A stretch of DNA of 64,000 bases, from assembly GCA_021234155.1 (NCBI GenBank), contig JAJEKV010000166.1:436324-500323 (forward strand). Direction: 5' to 3'. Positions 1 through 10,788 of this stretch are shown piece by piece (the stretch's first letter is position 1; each line of letters opens with the position of its first letter). The position numbers and the translations under genes are program-made. The stretch comes from Isoetes taiwanensis (taxonomy: Eukaryota > Streptophyta > Lycopodiopsida > Isoetales > Isoetaceae). The notes beneath the pieces were generated by a model, which had not been told where the DNA came from, searched no databases, and saw only the letters and a list, made by a program, of their open reading frames with translations.

Positions 1-3000
1 TTGTTGTACTTCGTTCAGTTACGTATTGCTTAAAGATTTGGCAGCGGTACAATAAATCCACATATCCAAAAGCTTCATGATGACTTCAACCTTTACTTGC
101 TCCTCTATTCTTTGGACTCATTTCTCCTTTGAGCTTGTTGAATTTGGTTTGATCCTTGTTCAAATCAATGGTATGAACCACAACCTCGATTGGAATGCCT
201 TTCAATTCTTTGTAATTTCTTGCCAAAACATCCTGAATTCTCTTAACAAAGAGATATCAAATCCGTTCCTCACAGGTAGATCTCCACTCCAATAGTAACC
301 AATTCTTCTTGATTTCCTTGAGAAATATTGATATTCTTGATGATGGAATGTGGTAGTATGTGATGAATGTGGCGATAGGGCGAATGTAATAATTGGTATG
401 ATGAATGTGGTGAATGTGATGTGATGATGAATGTGGTGGTATGGTAATTGTTAGTGAATGTGAAAGTGCGGTGATGATTGTGATGAATTTGGTGCATGTG
501 GTGACTGTAATGGTACGTGGTAAATATGGACTGATCTGGTTACCTCTCATCCTCGAATGTTCATGCCACCAAGGCCTTGTCCTTGTATAGTGGGCTGATT
601 TACATTTTACCCATCCATGCTTGATGTCCAAAATCGGCATCTCTACTTGATCTTGATCAATTTCTTGCTGAAATAAACTACCCCAATGGGTCTTTTGAAT
701 GGACTCTTCCTGCATGTTCACAGAGTCTCTTGTAACTCATCTTCACCAATACTTTTCAAGTCTTTGGATATACTTATCGGCAACTTATAGCATGAAATGA
801 CATATTTCTGAAATTTGGGTACCTTTTAACCACTTGTACAAAGTCTTATCTTCTGTCACCCCACTTCCAAGACATGAAAACAAAGAATTAAGACCTTGCC
901 CGACACTATAGCATTCTCTTTCTTTGATTTCTAACTGGGCTTGCTCAAAGAATTACCAAAAGAAAGGTACCTTTTGCTGATTTCAGAGGATGATCTATAG
1001 TAACCTTGTGTTCCCCTTGAAAGATATTCATTTCCGCGCTTCCTCCATGAAGTCTCGGCTTATGCGACATCTAACCATGTCTTTGACTTCGGCAACAAGG
1101 TATAAGTTTAGGCATGCACACTCTCACGGAAATTTCAAGCCACATGAAATCCAAGATTGCTTCCACCTCGCATAGACCACATAAGACATTTCTTAGCAAG
1201 CTCCCATAGGCTGCACCTTCATTTTGATTGAATGCTTTTGAGCATCATAGTTGTCGGTTCAATATTTCAAGCCAACTTGAGCATTATGTGATCTGACATT
1301 ACATTCCTCCTTGCCGGTATCTATATTTGGCCTCTTTGATTAGATATCTATTAATACTCACATCCACAAAGAAATGGCGAGGATCAGCGGATTACCCGGG
1401 CTGGTGGCTCCATTCTCCTCTTGTCGTTATCATTTAGGTATGAGTTTGTTGGAATTTGAGAGATTTGATTTTGTTCTTCCCCTAACTCTTGCAACAAATT
1501 TGGAGAATAATGCATCAATTGTCAAGGTAGTACTTTAGTGGCCAAAACTTGGCTGATCACATCATCTTCATTTTGAATTGCCTCATCCACCATAGGGAGG
1601 CATCACTGTAAATTTGATTTTCTTCTATATTTGGCTGATGCATGGGCAGCACATTAGTGCACACCTTCTTGGAAGTCTTGTACCTTCAAAGCTTGTTCCT
1701 TTAAAGCCTTTGGAAAAGAGGTCTTAGTCTTCTCCACAATTGGCACTATATTTGGTTCTTGAACCACCTTTTTGTGATCTTGTAACTACATTTTACTTCT
1801 CAATCTCTTCTTCTTGCTGAAATGATTGTACTCCCACCTCAACAAATCCACAATTTATTACTGAGTTTTGCCTTCTCTTGCTTCTTAAGCTCCTCAATAA
1901 GAGCCTTAACTTGAGGATTATCGTACTTTGCATCTTGAATCGAACCTCATTATTAGGAAAGAGTCGATTCGAACACTTGCTGCTTTGGTGGATATTTGTT
2001 GGTTGCCCATTACGGTTTCCATGGTTGCAACGTGATCTCATCATGCTTGGAATTTATCACATAACTTGCAATATAAATGAGCCTTACTTGGATACCATCC
2101 TGTTTGTTTGTTGGTCAATGGAACCGCATTGGAACTTGTGGGCAATTGGGCTTGTTGCATCATTGCAGCACTTGTGGCATGATGGAGTCTTTGCTGCATT
2201 GGTTGAATAGGAATAGGTGGTGCTTTGTTTATAGCAGCAAATGCGGATGGCCCTCCTCAAAGTCTTCTCCCTACATTCTAGATCATTACTTAATGGCCCT
2301 TGATTTGGCATCTTGAGCAGAATTTCAGCCAATCTACATGTAGTATCAGAATGCCCGATAAGACCCACAATATTCCTGGTAATATTTGCACCTCCTTGGC
2401 TTCTCACCAATTGCCAGCAGAAATCTTGGCTGCAATATCCTCGTTTTATGTTACGGGCGACAACTTCATGGATGTATCGGCTTATCTTCAGCCTTGAGGC
2501 ATACTTTTGTGCCTGTAGTAATGTTGTAAATTTTGTTTAGCCTTCACCTTATGAAACAATAGCTCGTTTCAGCCCCTTCACATACCATTGGATATCCATT
2601 TCATGTCATACAATCTTCAATGAACCGCGGCTTTGAGAACGCCAGTAATACCTCTGATTACTACTCTCTAATTGGATTCATCTTCCTTTTTGTGTGAAAT
2701 TTGTCCACCTTTCCACTTAGTCTTATCCTTACCACTTGAACTTCTTGATAATTAGCAATGAAAGCTTCCTTTAATTCACGATGTCATGGTATGGGTCTTG
2801 TGCCCACATTCCTCCAGATCACCGAAACTATGGAAACCATTGTGTCGGTAGGTAACATTGCTGGCAATACCTTTCAAACTTCACAATATGCGCTGGATCA
2901 GGTCACGGTCATCAAACTTTGGAATGCCCATTTATTAGAAAACCCCATACCATAGGTGAAGTATCTGACCATCTTGCTTATATGTGGGTTTCTTGAAATT

Positions 3001-3350
3001 GGAAAAACGAGGTGAATCTCCCTTTAATTTGAAAACAGAGTGGATTAAGATGCAGATGGAGTGAAATGGAATCAAAACCTCTGGATCGAGAATTAGACCC
3101 GGTCTTTGCTCTAAATCTGAAAACGGGAATTGAATCTTGATGCAATTTTTGAGCCCAGATGACTCAGGTCCCTTCTTATTCTGGTGATGGAGCTTGTTGG
3201 GATATCCTTCTTACTTCCCTTGGGCATAAAACTATGCTCCCTTTGTCAAATTTCTGCCCCACAAATCAATTCTGGCCAAAATTCCTTCACACAGAAATTG
3301 CTCCTTCCTCAATGAATGCTTGGATTCTTTAAATGAACACCAATACCAAT
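1..3350 (-). mobile_element. Ty3/gypsy LTR retrotransposon fossil (gag to RT start)
   Basis: Read on the minus strand, about 2350-1800 resembles the end of a plant gag with a Cys-rich stretch (key residues YCKLCDKF), and 300-1 resembles the start of a Ty3/gypsy reverse transcriptase (a segment like KGIPIEVVVHTIDL). The order gag then RT is right for one minus-strand element running off the left edge. It is not of the chromovirus type seen elsewhere in the window. It is old and broken in many places; no LTR could be delimited, so the right limit is a guess. A minisatellite sits inside it. Lineage within Ty3/gypsy is uncertain. Confidence 0.5.
340..520. repeat. GTGAATGTG-type minisatellite
   Basis: Irregular tandem repetition of short G/T-rich units such as GTGAATGTGGTG and GTGATGATG, with heavy strand asymmetry (almost no C on the plus strand). 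Both strands stay open in some frames simply because of composition, so the Thr/His-rich reading frames here are not taken as genes. A related array lies at 3662-3832. Confidence 0.75.
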
Positions 3351-3661
3351 GGTAACAACTCCTTTTCAATGGAAATTCTTGCCGATCAATGAGTGCAGCC
3401 GAGGCAAGTGAGGTATGGAATTATTAGAGCTGAACTCTAACCTTGCAAAATGGATGAAAAACCCAACAATCCAAGCTCAATCTATGTCGGATCAAGGCAA
3501 TACAACACAAAAATCATCATCTCCATAGCTAGATCGACACGAAACACTCTCTCTCTCCCTTTCTTCTACCTTCTCTCTTATAATACTCACGGTGATCCTG
3601 GCTCCCACAATGCATGCGTGCAAATATCACCTTGGCGTGCATGTGGCGTATATCCTCATGT

Positions 3662-3832
3662 CACGGTATATGATGAGTGTGGTGAGTGGTGAATAGTGTG
3701 GTGGTAGTGTTGTGAGTGTAGTGGTGAGTGGTGAATGGTGTGGTGAATGGTGAATGGTGTGGTGAGTGGTGGCGAGAGTGTGGTGAGTGGTGAATGGTGT
3801 AGTGAATGGTGTGGTGAGTGGTGGCGACCCGA
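3662..3832. repeat. GTGGTGAGTGGTGAATG minisatellite
   Basis: Tandem array of units such as GGTGAGTGGTGAATGGTGTG, more regular than the array at 340-520 and clearly the same sequence family. The two arrays lie just inside and just beyond the left gypsy fossil. The His/Ser-rich minus-strand reading frame over it is a product of the repeat. Confidence 0.8.
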
Positions 3833-4769
3833 CAATGTTTCTAGGGTTTGCTTTGCATGTTCTAGGGTTTGGCTTGAAGTTTTTGGTAGCTTTGTGTGGC
3901 TTTGCACCGTCTAGTTCAGTCGGTTTAAGTTTAATTGTTTATGGGTTTCTCTGACATGCATGTGAGTTGCTTCAAAGTGTCGCCAAAACTTCATTGCTTC
4001 ATGCACATTGCCCCTTATTTTAGCTTGTGCATTGATATATAGTGGATGCCATGGTTCGAGGCTACATTGTTCTTAGCGGAGCTACAATCTGAAGCATGAA
4101 AATGGAATGAATAAATGAGATTCACAACCATTTAAGGGGCAACCCTTTGTCTCGGCGGCCACCTTGTTTTACAATTTATGTACACTTTTCATGTAGATGG
4201 GGTTACTTGCAATTCTCGGGGATCACACCCAACATTTTTAGGATTAATATGCTTAAAGAGGCTGATGAATAAGATTGTATATGAATAAAGGTGTCACCTA
4301 GGCACTTTATCTTGGTATTAATAATACAAAGAGAAATAAAATTATCATGTATGAACCATCATCGTAGTTTAACATGAAATGATCTAAAACTTTTGTTAGT
4401 AATAGAACATATTAATGTTAAGATTAGAATGGAAATTTCTAGCTAGCTCTCACGAGGTCTTGGGATAAATACTTGGTGCTATATTGTTTCCGCCCGGCTT
4501 GCCTTTCATTTGAACCAATAAATAAAAAAAAAATCTTCAAGATGGTTTTGTTTTGAAACAGGTGGTGTTTTTTCACAGTTGCGATATGTTTCAATATGCC
4601 GTCAAAATTCAAATGCAAATTTTATGTTCTAATTTTTGTAAAATGTAAACATTCGCCAACAACACAAACTTTGAAATCATGAAATTTGCCATATATGCTA
4701 AGCTTATCCACTTCAAATTTTTTCCTTAAGGAAACCACCGTTTTTAAGATAAGGTCGGTTATATTTGGC
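3833..4769. other. Non-coding stretch, nothing recognised
   Basis: No reading frame, RNA or repeat boundary can be supported here. There are two short TTCTAGGGTTT-like words near 3840-3875, too few to be telomeric. The rest is AT-rich unique-looking sequence leading into the chromovirus fossil. Confidence 0.5.
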
Positions 4770-5705
4770 CGATGTGGAAAAGCATATTAAAGTACATTAA
4801 ATAATTAATGAGTTTGCCAACAAATGAAGGCCAGAACAATTGAGAATTCGGGAGGAATTGGAAGTCTTGGGAAGTCCCCCTTGCAAATGGGAGAGTCGGC
4901 ACCTTGGATTTCATCATAAGACTCCACAAGCGTAGTATAGCATAGAGCACAATCGATGTGAGACCAAATGTACTAATTGAACCATTAAAGATATACTACA
5001 TGGTATTCTGGAATAAGCAATCCAAAATGGGCACACTATCTCCATTTAGTGAGGTTTGCCTATAATAGCATCAACCCGAGAGTCATTGAGAATGTCTCCC
5101 TATGATAGAATTATGGTTATCAATGCCTCCTCGGTTCATTAAACTCTGTTTCCAAAGGTGAAGTATCTCGGCAATTCTTCAGCGACATGCAGGGCTTTGG
5201 TTGAGGAAGTACGTAGTTGTTACTAGGCTGCCGAGGAAGCGGAGACAAAAGTGTTCCCAAACAAATGTCGTCATACGTGTTCCAGCAGGTTAGGGATTTT
5301 GTTTGGTTGAAATTAAAGTCAAGCGGGAGTTAAGCTCAAGATTGAAGCTGTAAAAGCTGGCACCTTGATGGATGGGACCTTTTGAGATAGTCGGTGAGTG
5401 GGTCCATATGCTTATAAGATGGATTTGCCCACATCGAAGGTCCATAAAGTCTTTCATGTAAGCCTTCTCAAGAAGCATACTCAGGATCAGATGAGATTCT
5501 AGATTCACCAGGCCCTACTTGGAAGTAGCCGGATGAGCAATTGGAAATAGTCCCGAGCCTCTAAGCAAACCAAAGGACTAAATCCTACAATATTTGGTTA
5601 AATGGAAGCATACTTACCCATAGAAGATACTACATGGGTCCTCAACTTTCGGATCTAGAAAAGGCTTATTAGGACTTTATAGAAGCGGTGCAGTCATTAT
5701 CATCA

Positions 5706-7146
5706 AAGTCCCAATTTCAGCAATCAATTAGGATTACGCTGTATCACCCATTCCACGGAAGATAAGGAAAATTAAGCCGATGGGTGGAGTTGTAATGAAT
5801 TCCCTTATGCAATCTTAGTAAAATGATCCATAATAGCTGAATAACTTTATTGCTTTATCAGCAGAGAGATCTATGTGAAGAGGATAAAGACTCAATTTTA
5901 GAGGCAATTGAGAAATTTTGTTAGTGAATACCTTTGAACAAGCTGAAGGTTGGAGTGCGGGTAATCTTTATGATGTAAAGAATTTGTGAATCAGGTTTGG
6001 GTAAACTGTTGGCCAGTCTAGGATCTCCATATGGAATGGGCACACCATTGACATCAATGATAGAATTGAAGCCATCAAATCTTGAGGTCTTTGGACAAGT
6101 TATCCCATTCTTGGAGCGATCTCTGCTAATGTGATGCATTTCTTTGGAAGAAAAATCTAAATCAACAAAATTTCCAAATTTAATCACATTTGAAGGATTA
6201 GAATGGTAGGAGCTTAAGGTTTTTGAGATAAACTACTCACAGTGGAGGGAGGAGCATGAACTTATTACAAAAAGAATGAGAGAGTTGGCATTTAGGTTTT
6301 AAATGTTGAATTTTAAAGTTTTCAAAAAAAAAATAAAAAATAAAAAAATAAAAAAATAAAAATAAAAAATAAAAAAATAGCCATAAGGAAAAACAAGGGG
6401 GAAAAAAGCGAGTTCTGGAAGAAAGAACATGGATCGAGGGGAAGATTAAGCAGGGTTTGCGAAAGGATGGAGAATAATTGAGGTGGTCGAATCAAAGGAA
6501 GATAGGAAAAACAAATTAAAGCGGAAGAAACAAAACCAAAGCAAATGCATCAAGATCGTGCAAAGGATCATTGAGAGAGAACACCTTAACATGTGATCTT
6601 TATGCGCTTCCAAGCACAAAAGACTTGAAAGATTCTTTTGTAGGAGGCAGCTATTTTTACCCATTAAATTCTAGAACCAAGAATCCAATTTCACATTCAA
6701 ATTCATGAGCACGGGTGAAAGTGTGATACGATTCAAAAGATGATAAGGAGGCATGCAGCTGAGAAGATCGAGGAGTAGTTCAAAGATGAGAAAATGGTTT
6801 ATAGAAAAGCCACATGTAATTCTCAATTCTGCTTCAAATTTTAAAAGAATTTCCCATGTATGAAAAAGCAGATCAAAGGAATCTGAATTTTTGCTTGGCC
6901 TCTACAAAGCCCGGCCAAAGGAGAAGATACAAATCTAGATTCAGTGCTTTCGGTTCTGGTGAAAAAACATCAAGATTTGGTTTGAATCGGAAGAGACAAA
7001 TAATTCAAGAGAAAATTGGCTCCTCATGTGTCTTCAGCCACCTTCAATATTACGGCTTATCATTTGGATATGCCTATGACAATATGTAATTGTTTTTCTA
7101 TAGTGTATTTAAAGCTTCTTTCTCTCAAAAAAAAAAAAAAAAAAAG
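5706..7146 (+). mobile_element. Poly(A)-tailed insertion with target-site duplication
   Basis: This block interrupts the alignment between the chromovirus fossil and its sister at 38-43 kb. It ends in an uninterrupted A-run (about 7127-7145) and is flanked by TATCATCA at 5698-5705 and again at 7147-7154, an 8-bp target-site duplication. These are signs of target-primed reverse transcription by a LINE machinery. An internal A-rich tract lies at about 6328-6380, so it may be a composite of two retroposons or carry an internal tail. No reverse transcriptase is recognisable. A 77-codon open frame (6856-7089) has no known domain. It could be a truncated LINE, a SINE-like element or a retrocopy of an unknown transcript. 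Confidence 0.65.
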
Positions 7147-7690
7147 TATCATCAGCGATGCCATCAACCTCAACTCGTGATGCTTGGTGAGTGTTGTTAG
7201 ATCACGGAGAGGGTCATCACGGGGGTTGGGAGATGTATTCCTAAGAAAGGGATGGGCATATAGGCATGATAGGGCCTTCATCTGCTTGAGGTATAATGAA
7301 GACATTTGTCATTCCCTTATGCAAGATGGATGCAGAAGCCCTAGACATGTTAGGATTTCCTCTTCAATTCTCTTCATTCGAAGGGGTGGTACCTTCAACC
7401 ACAACATCTAGAATTATTCTTTTTAAATATAAATGTCTTTGTGATGCAGCCCAGGCGATGGCGGATGCCTTAGAGCCTAATTGTCCACTAAGGACCTATA
7501 TTTTTGTTGATATATATCTACGTGTATTTGGGAGCTCTGTTTTGGCGGACTTCGATGCAGAACAATGATCATATATGATCGATGTACCTCATGTATTACC
7601 TACTTTACTAAATCTTGTCTTTTATAATCTAGTAGCACAGATTTTAAACCACACTACCTCATCTTAGAGACATCATTATTCCAAAGAGAA

Positions 7691-8984
7691 TGTGACACAT
7701 ATTTATCGTTGTATGTGCAAATTCCGACCGTCACAAAGATATTTTAGCCATTATAAAATAGGCAAAGAAAGAAGGTTAAAGATTAGCTATGCTAAAATTA
7801 CATTAATTAATTAAGCTATTTTGCTATCTAGCTCATTAAAAACTAATTAAATAGTTAATTATTATTAATTAGGCTAAAATTAGGCAAGAGCCACTTAGGC
7901 CAGTTGGTTGCCCTAATAGACTTGCCAATGCAGGGTTAACCAGAGTGGGGCTCCATTCCAATTTTAAGCTGAGAGTGATTTAGGGAAATTGGTGGAGGAA
8001 AAACCAACCTTGTTTAAACCCGAGATGGAAACCTTGAGATCTGATGATTCTAGCCAAGATCTTGATTAATGTGTAGATAGCTTGAGCTTCTAGCTAACCC
8101 CTTGTGAGATTAGTTGTATGGTTAATCTACATTTTGTTGCTTAAGTCGAGGTTATGTATGGATTTGTATATTATGGTAGTTTTGTCACCTCTTGTGCTTG
8201 TGGGGTGGGGGAGTAGAGACATAAAGGCTAGTAGAAGTAGAGATGTTTTGAGGCTAGAATCCCGCAAATCCCAATACCATCTGACAGTGCACAAGACCCA
8301 CACAGTGTGAATCTTATGCCAAGATTGAGCACCATATAGGACCTGATGGTGAAGTAGAGTGCAACCTTCTTGTTGAGGCTCTATAGTGTGCTAGGCTTAT
8401 AGTGGAGTCAGCGTGTGGAGTGGGGTATGGGGTGCGACACCCCTAGGGCCGGAGGCTCAGGTAGGTGGGATGTCACAGGCTCGATAGGTGCGGTGGAGTG
8501 ACCTATAGTTTTTGGAGGTAAATTAGTCTGGATGCATGGGCGCAGTGGTGCCACAATCCTCTATTCACATGGAACCATTGTGCTCAGGGGAAGGGATTAG
8601 TTCTTTCACGCTTGCTTATCCCGGAGGAAGATGCAAGAAACTGGAGTAGTCGGAGGTGATTCCATAATGTACATCTAGGTAATACTTCTGATCATGCATA
8701 GCAACCTATATGGAAAGTGTGCACATGAGGGGCGGATGGAGTGAACTACCATAGCCATTGTTCTATGCCGGTGATGCCATTCTCATGATTAAATGCGGTT
8801 GTTCTGGAATCCACATAGGGCGATGGGATGAATGACACCTCAGGTGCCCTTCACGCCGGATGCCCAGCCATCCCAGAGTAGTCCCGAGTTAAGGCGGAGG
8901 GCCTTAAGCTTTAATTGAGTGAGTTGCCATGGGAGGTACAGGTATTTATGATGGAAGCCGCAGTATAAGTTAGGGGGTATCACA
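7691..8984 (+). repeat. Chromovirus 3' LTR (family shared with 41561-43049)
   Basis: The left end begins TGTGACA after a purine-rich run, and the right end finishes ...GGGGGTATCACA, the same termini as the LTR at 41561-43049 (TGTGACG...CGTCACA). Interior blocks such as the GGCCTAA/AGGCCA region near the left and the GGGGCGGATGGAGTG block near the right are shared with the other copies. About 1.3 kb long; divergence from the other copies is high by eye, so it is old. Confidence 0.75.
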
Positions 8985-9935
8985 ATAGCTTTTCTCGAGA
9001 GCACCATGTCAAAGCTTTTGTAAGAGTCCACAAAAAGTAGTAATAGGGATCTTAGGCGGTTCTGTTGTCCTTAACCAAGGTCTCCGGTGTGAAGATGTGA
9101 TCAGTAGTTGAGTGTCGGCCCTGGCCCGCTATGTGAGGGCCCACACTTCTGTGCCTTTGCCGGTAGGTGATTCTTTGCTCGAGAATCAGGCCAGTAGGTT
9201 TTGCAAAATCTTGAAGCTGACCATTATTGTTCAATAGTGGGCAGGCGATGTAGATCCCACACCCCTTGTATATGGGGATAACTCTGCTAATGGTCAGCTG
9301 CGGAAAGAACCACTGTAATACCACGCTGAATATGGTAGTTGCCGGTACAATGAATAGTCTGCTAACTTGAGCGATTCAATGCATTCCATCGAGATCCTGG
9401 CTTTTCCATTTGCTAGACACTATGAAGTGCAGTTCACATTTTCCTCGTGATTTTGGCGCAGGATCTTCTAGCGTAGGGGGTAGCGATATGCACGTGCTCC
9501 CTAAGGATCGTAAAGGCTGCGGAGTATATTCTTCAACTGCTCACGAGGCGATGTTCCACCGTAAGGTATCTTGGCTTTTGAGCACCCTTATTAGAAGATC
9601 ACAGGATAACGGTCTGGAGGAAGAACATTTCACATTGATGGTAGCGATGTGCTGGCTCTCTAGCCTTAAGAAAAGTTAATTGTTAAATACATTGCAATGT
9701 GATGCGGCGGAGGCGACATTCCCGTTCGCTTAAGCTCAACATTAAACCACTAGTTGCATGGGAAGGTTGTGGTCCCGAGGTCCTTCTAGGGCAGCTTCTC
9801 CCAAAGCACCTTCTCTTGACATTCAGAGGGATGTCAGTCCGGCCTAGTGTGGAGGGGCTACTTGAGAATGTGCAATCAGAATCATCTGTGAGCATCACGG
9901 GCATAAGCCTCACCATGTTCATAGTCTAATCACAA
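8985..9935 (-). mobile_element. LINE reverse-transcriptase relic (RTTDHIF type)
   Basis: On the minus strand the translation contains a recognisable stretch of non-LTR reverse transcriptase: QGRHSTTDHIFTPETL matches the common GQAGFRRxHRTTDHIFTLRTL block, and just downstream VDSYKSFDMVLSRKA corresponds to the palm motif A region (VDFxKAFDTVPR). The upstream part (about 9935-9350) is consistent with the pre-RT region but poorly kept. It is truncated and frameshifted; the 3' side stops exactly at the LTR end at 8984, so the chromovirus or a later deletion cut it. A different LINE clade from the one at 33-37 kb. Confidence 0.65.
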
Positions 9936-10788
9936 CTGAGGTGTGCAAGGAGGTGAAGGCAAGCTAATGCCCAACCTTATTATATTTTGGCGTGCTTGCT
10001 TTTGTCGCGAAATCCAGCAACTAACGGCTATCATTTGTATAATAGGCATAACAACTGCACAATTTAACGATAAAGGGGCATTTGGTAAGATGTGCTTAAA
10101 AGCCACTACACATATAAGGCTCTCAATGGCTTGTGTGAGGACAACATGTGGCTTTGTGTGTATACTTGGTGGAAAATGGAAACCGAACACATATAGATAA
10201 AGGAATCTCGTCCTCAATTCTTTGGCGAGGCGATGCCAACACTACAGGAAGAAAAGATGCACCTCATTGTAGACAAATCACGAATTGAATCGCAAAGTCT
10301 GCATAAGTGATGGGGCTGTCCCTTTCAATATCTTAAAAGCTGACACTGACATACATTGGTGCATTATTTTTGAGTCTCAATTTAGACATCATAAAGACGA
10401 ACAAAGAACATCAGCAATTTGATAGAAATGGACATCTTTAGGACATACCACCATGACACGCTGGTAGGTGTGGTGCTTCTAGCACAATTAAACACAACAG
10501 TCAACCAACTAGAGAAACTATATGTCCTCAACAAACAACAGAACTATACCAAACCACTAGTATGTTCTTAATAAAGCTCTTCTCATTCTATTTACAATTT
10601 TCCTTTCATTTCATACTATGTTGCTGCAAAGACCCCATTGGTCAATAATCCGAAAGGGACTTCCACAGCATTACTGATGCCTCCTAGTATACATTCATGT
10701 AAGCTTTCATTCTACCAATGTTGGATGCCTCTTTGCATCTATCCTGATTACTAATATCTTTCAGTAGCATTGTTTTAACCTCTTCAGT
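9936..10788. other. Non-coding stretch 3' of the EEP/EF-hand pseudogene
   Basis: No gene, RNA or clear repeat recognised. The right side (about 10560-10788) lies directly downstream of the minus-strand pseudogene and may include its former 3' untranslated region. Confidence 0.5.

Larger units (their letters stand above)
4770..8984 (+). mobile_element. Chromovirus (Ty3/gypsy) fossil, 3' half with 3' LTR
   Basis: From about 4770 the sequence can be matched by eye to the integrase, chromodomain and 3' untranslated parts of the better-kept element at 38250-43049, in the same order and on the same strand, followed by an LTR at 7691-8984. Gag, protease and reverse transcriptase are absent, and no 5' LTR is present. 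It is heavily broken and clearly older than the copy at 38-43 kb. A separate poly(A)-tailed element (5706-7146) has inserted into it just after the chromodomain part. Confidence 0.75.

Noticed and set aside
3840-3880. TCTAGGGTTT words like plant telomere repeats
   Set aside because: Only two copies with unrelated sequence between; not a telomeric array.
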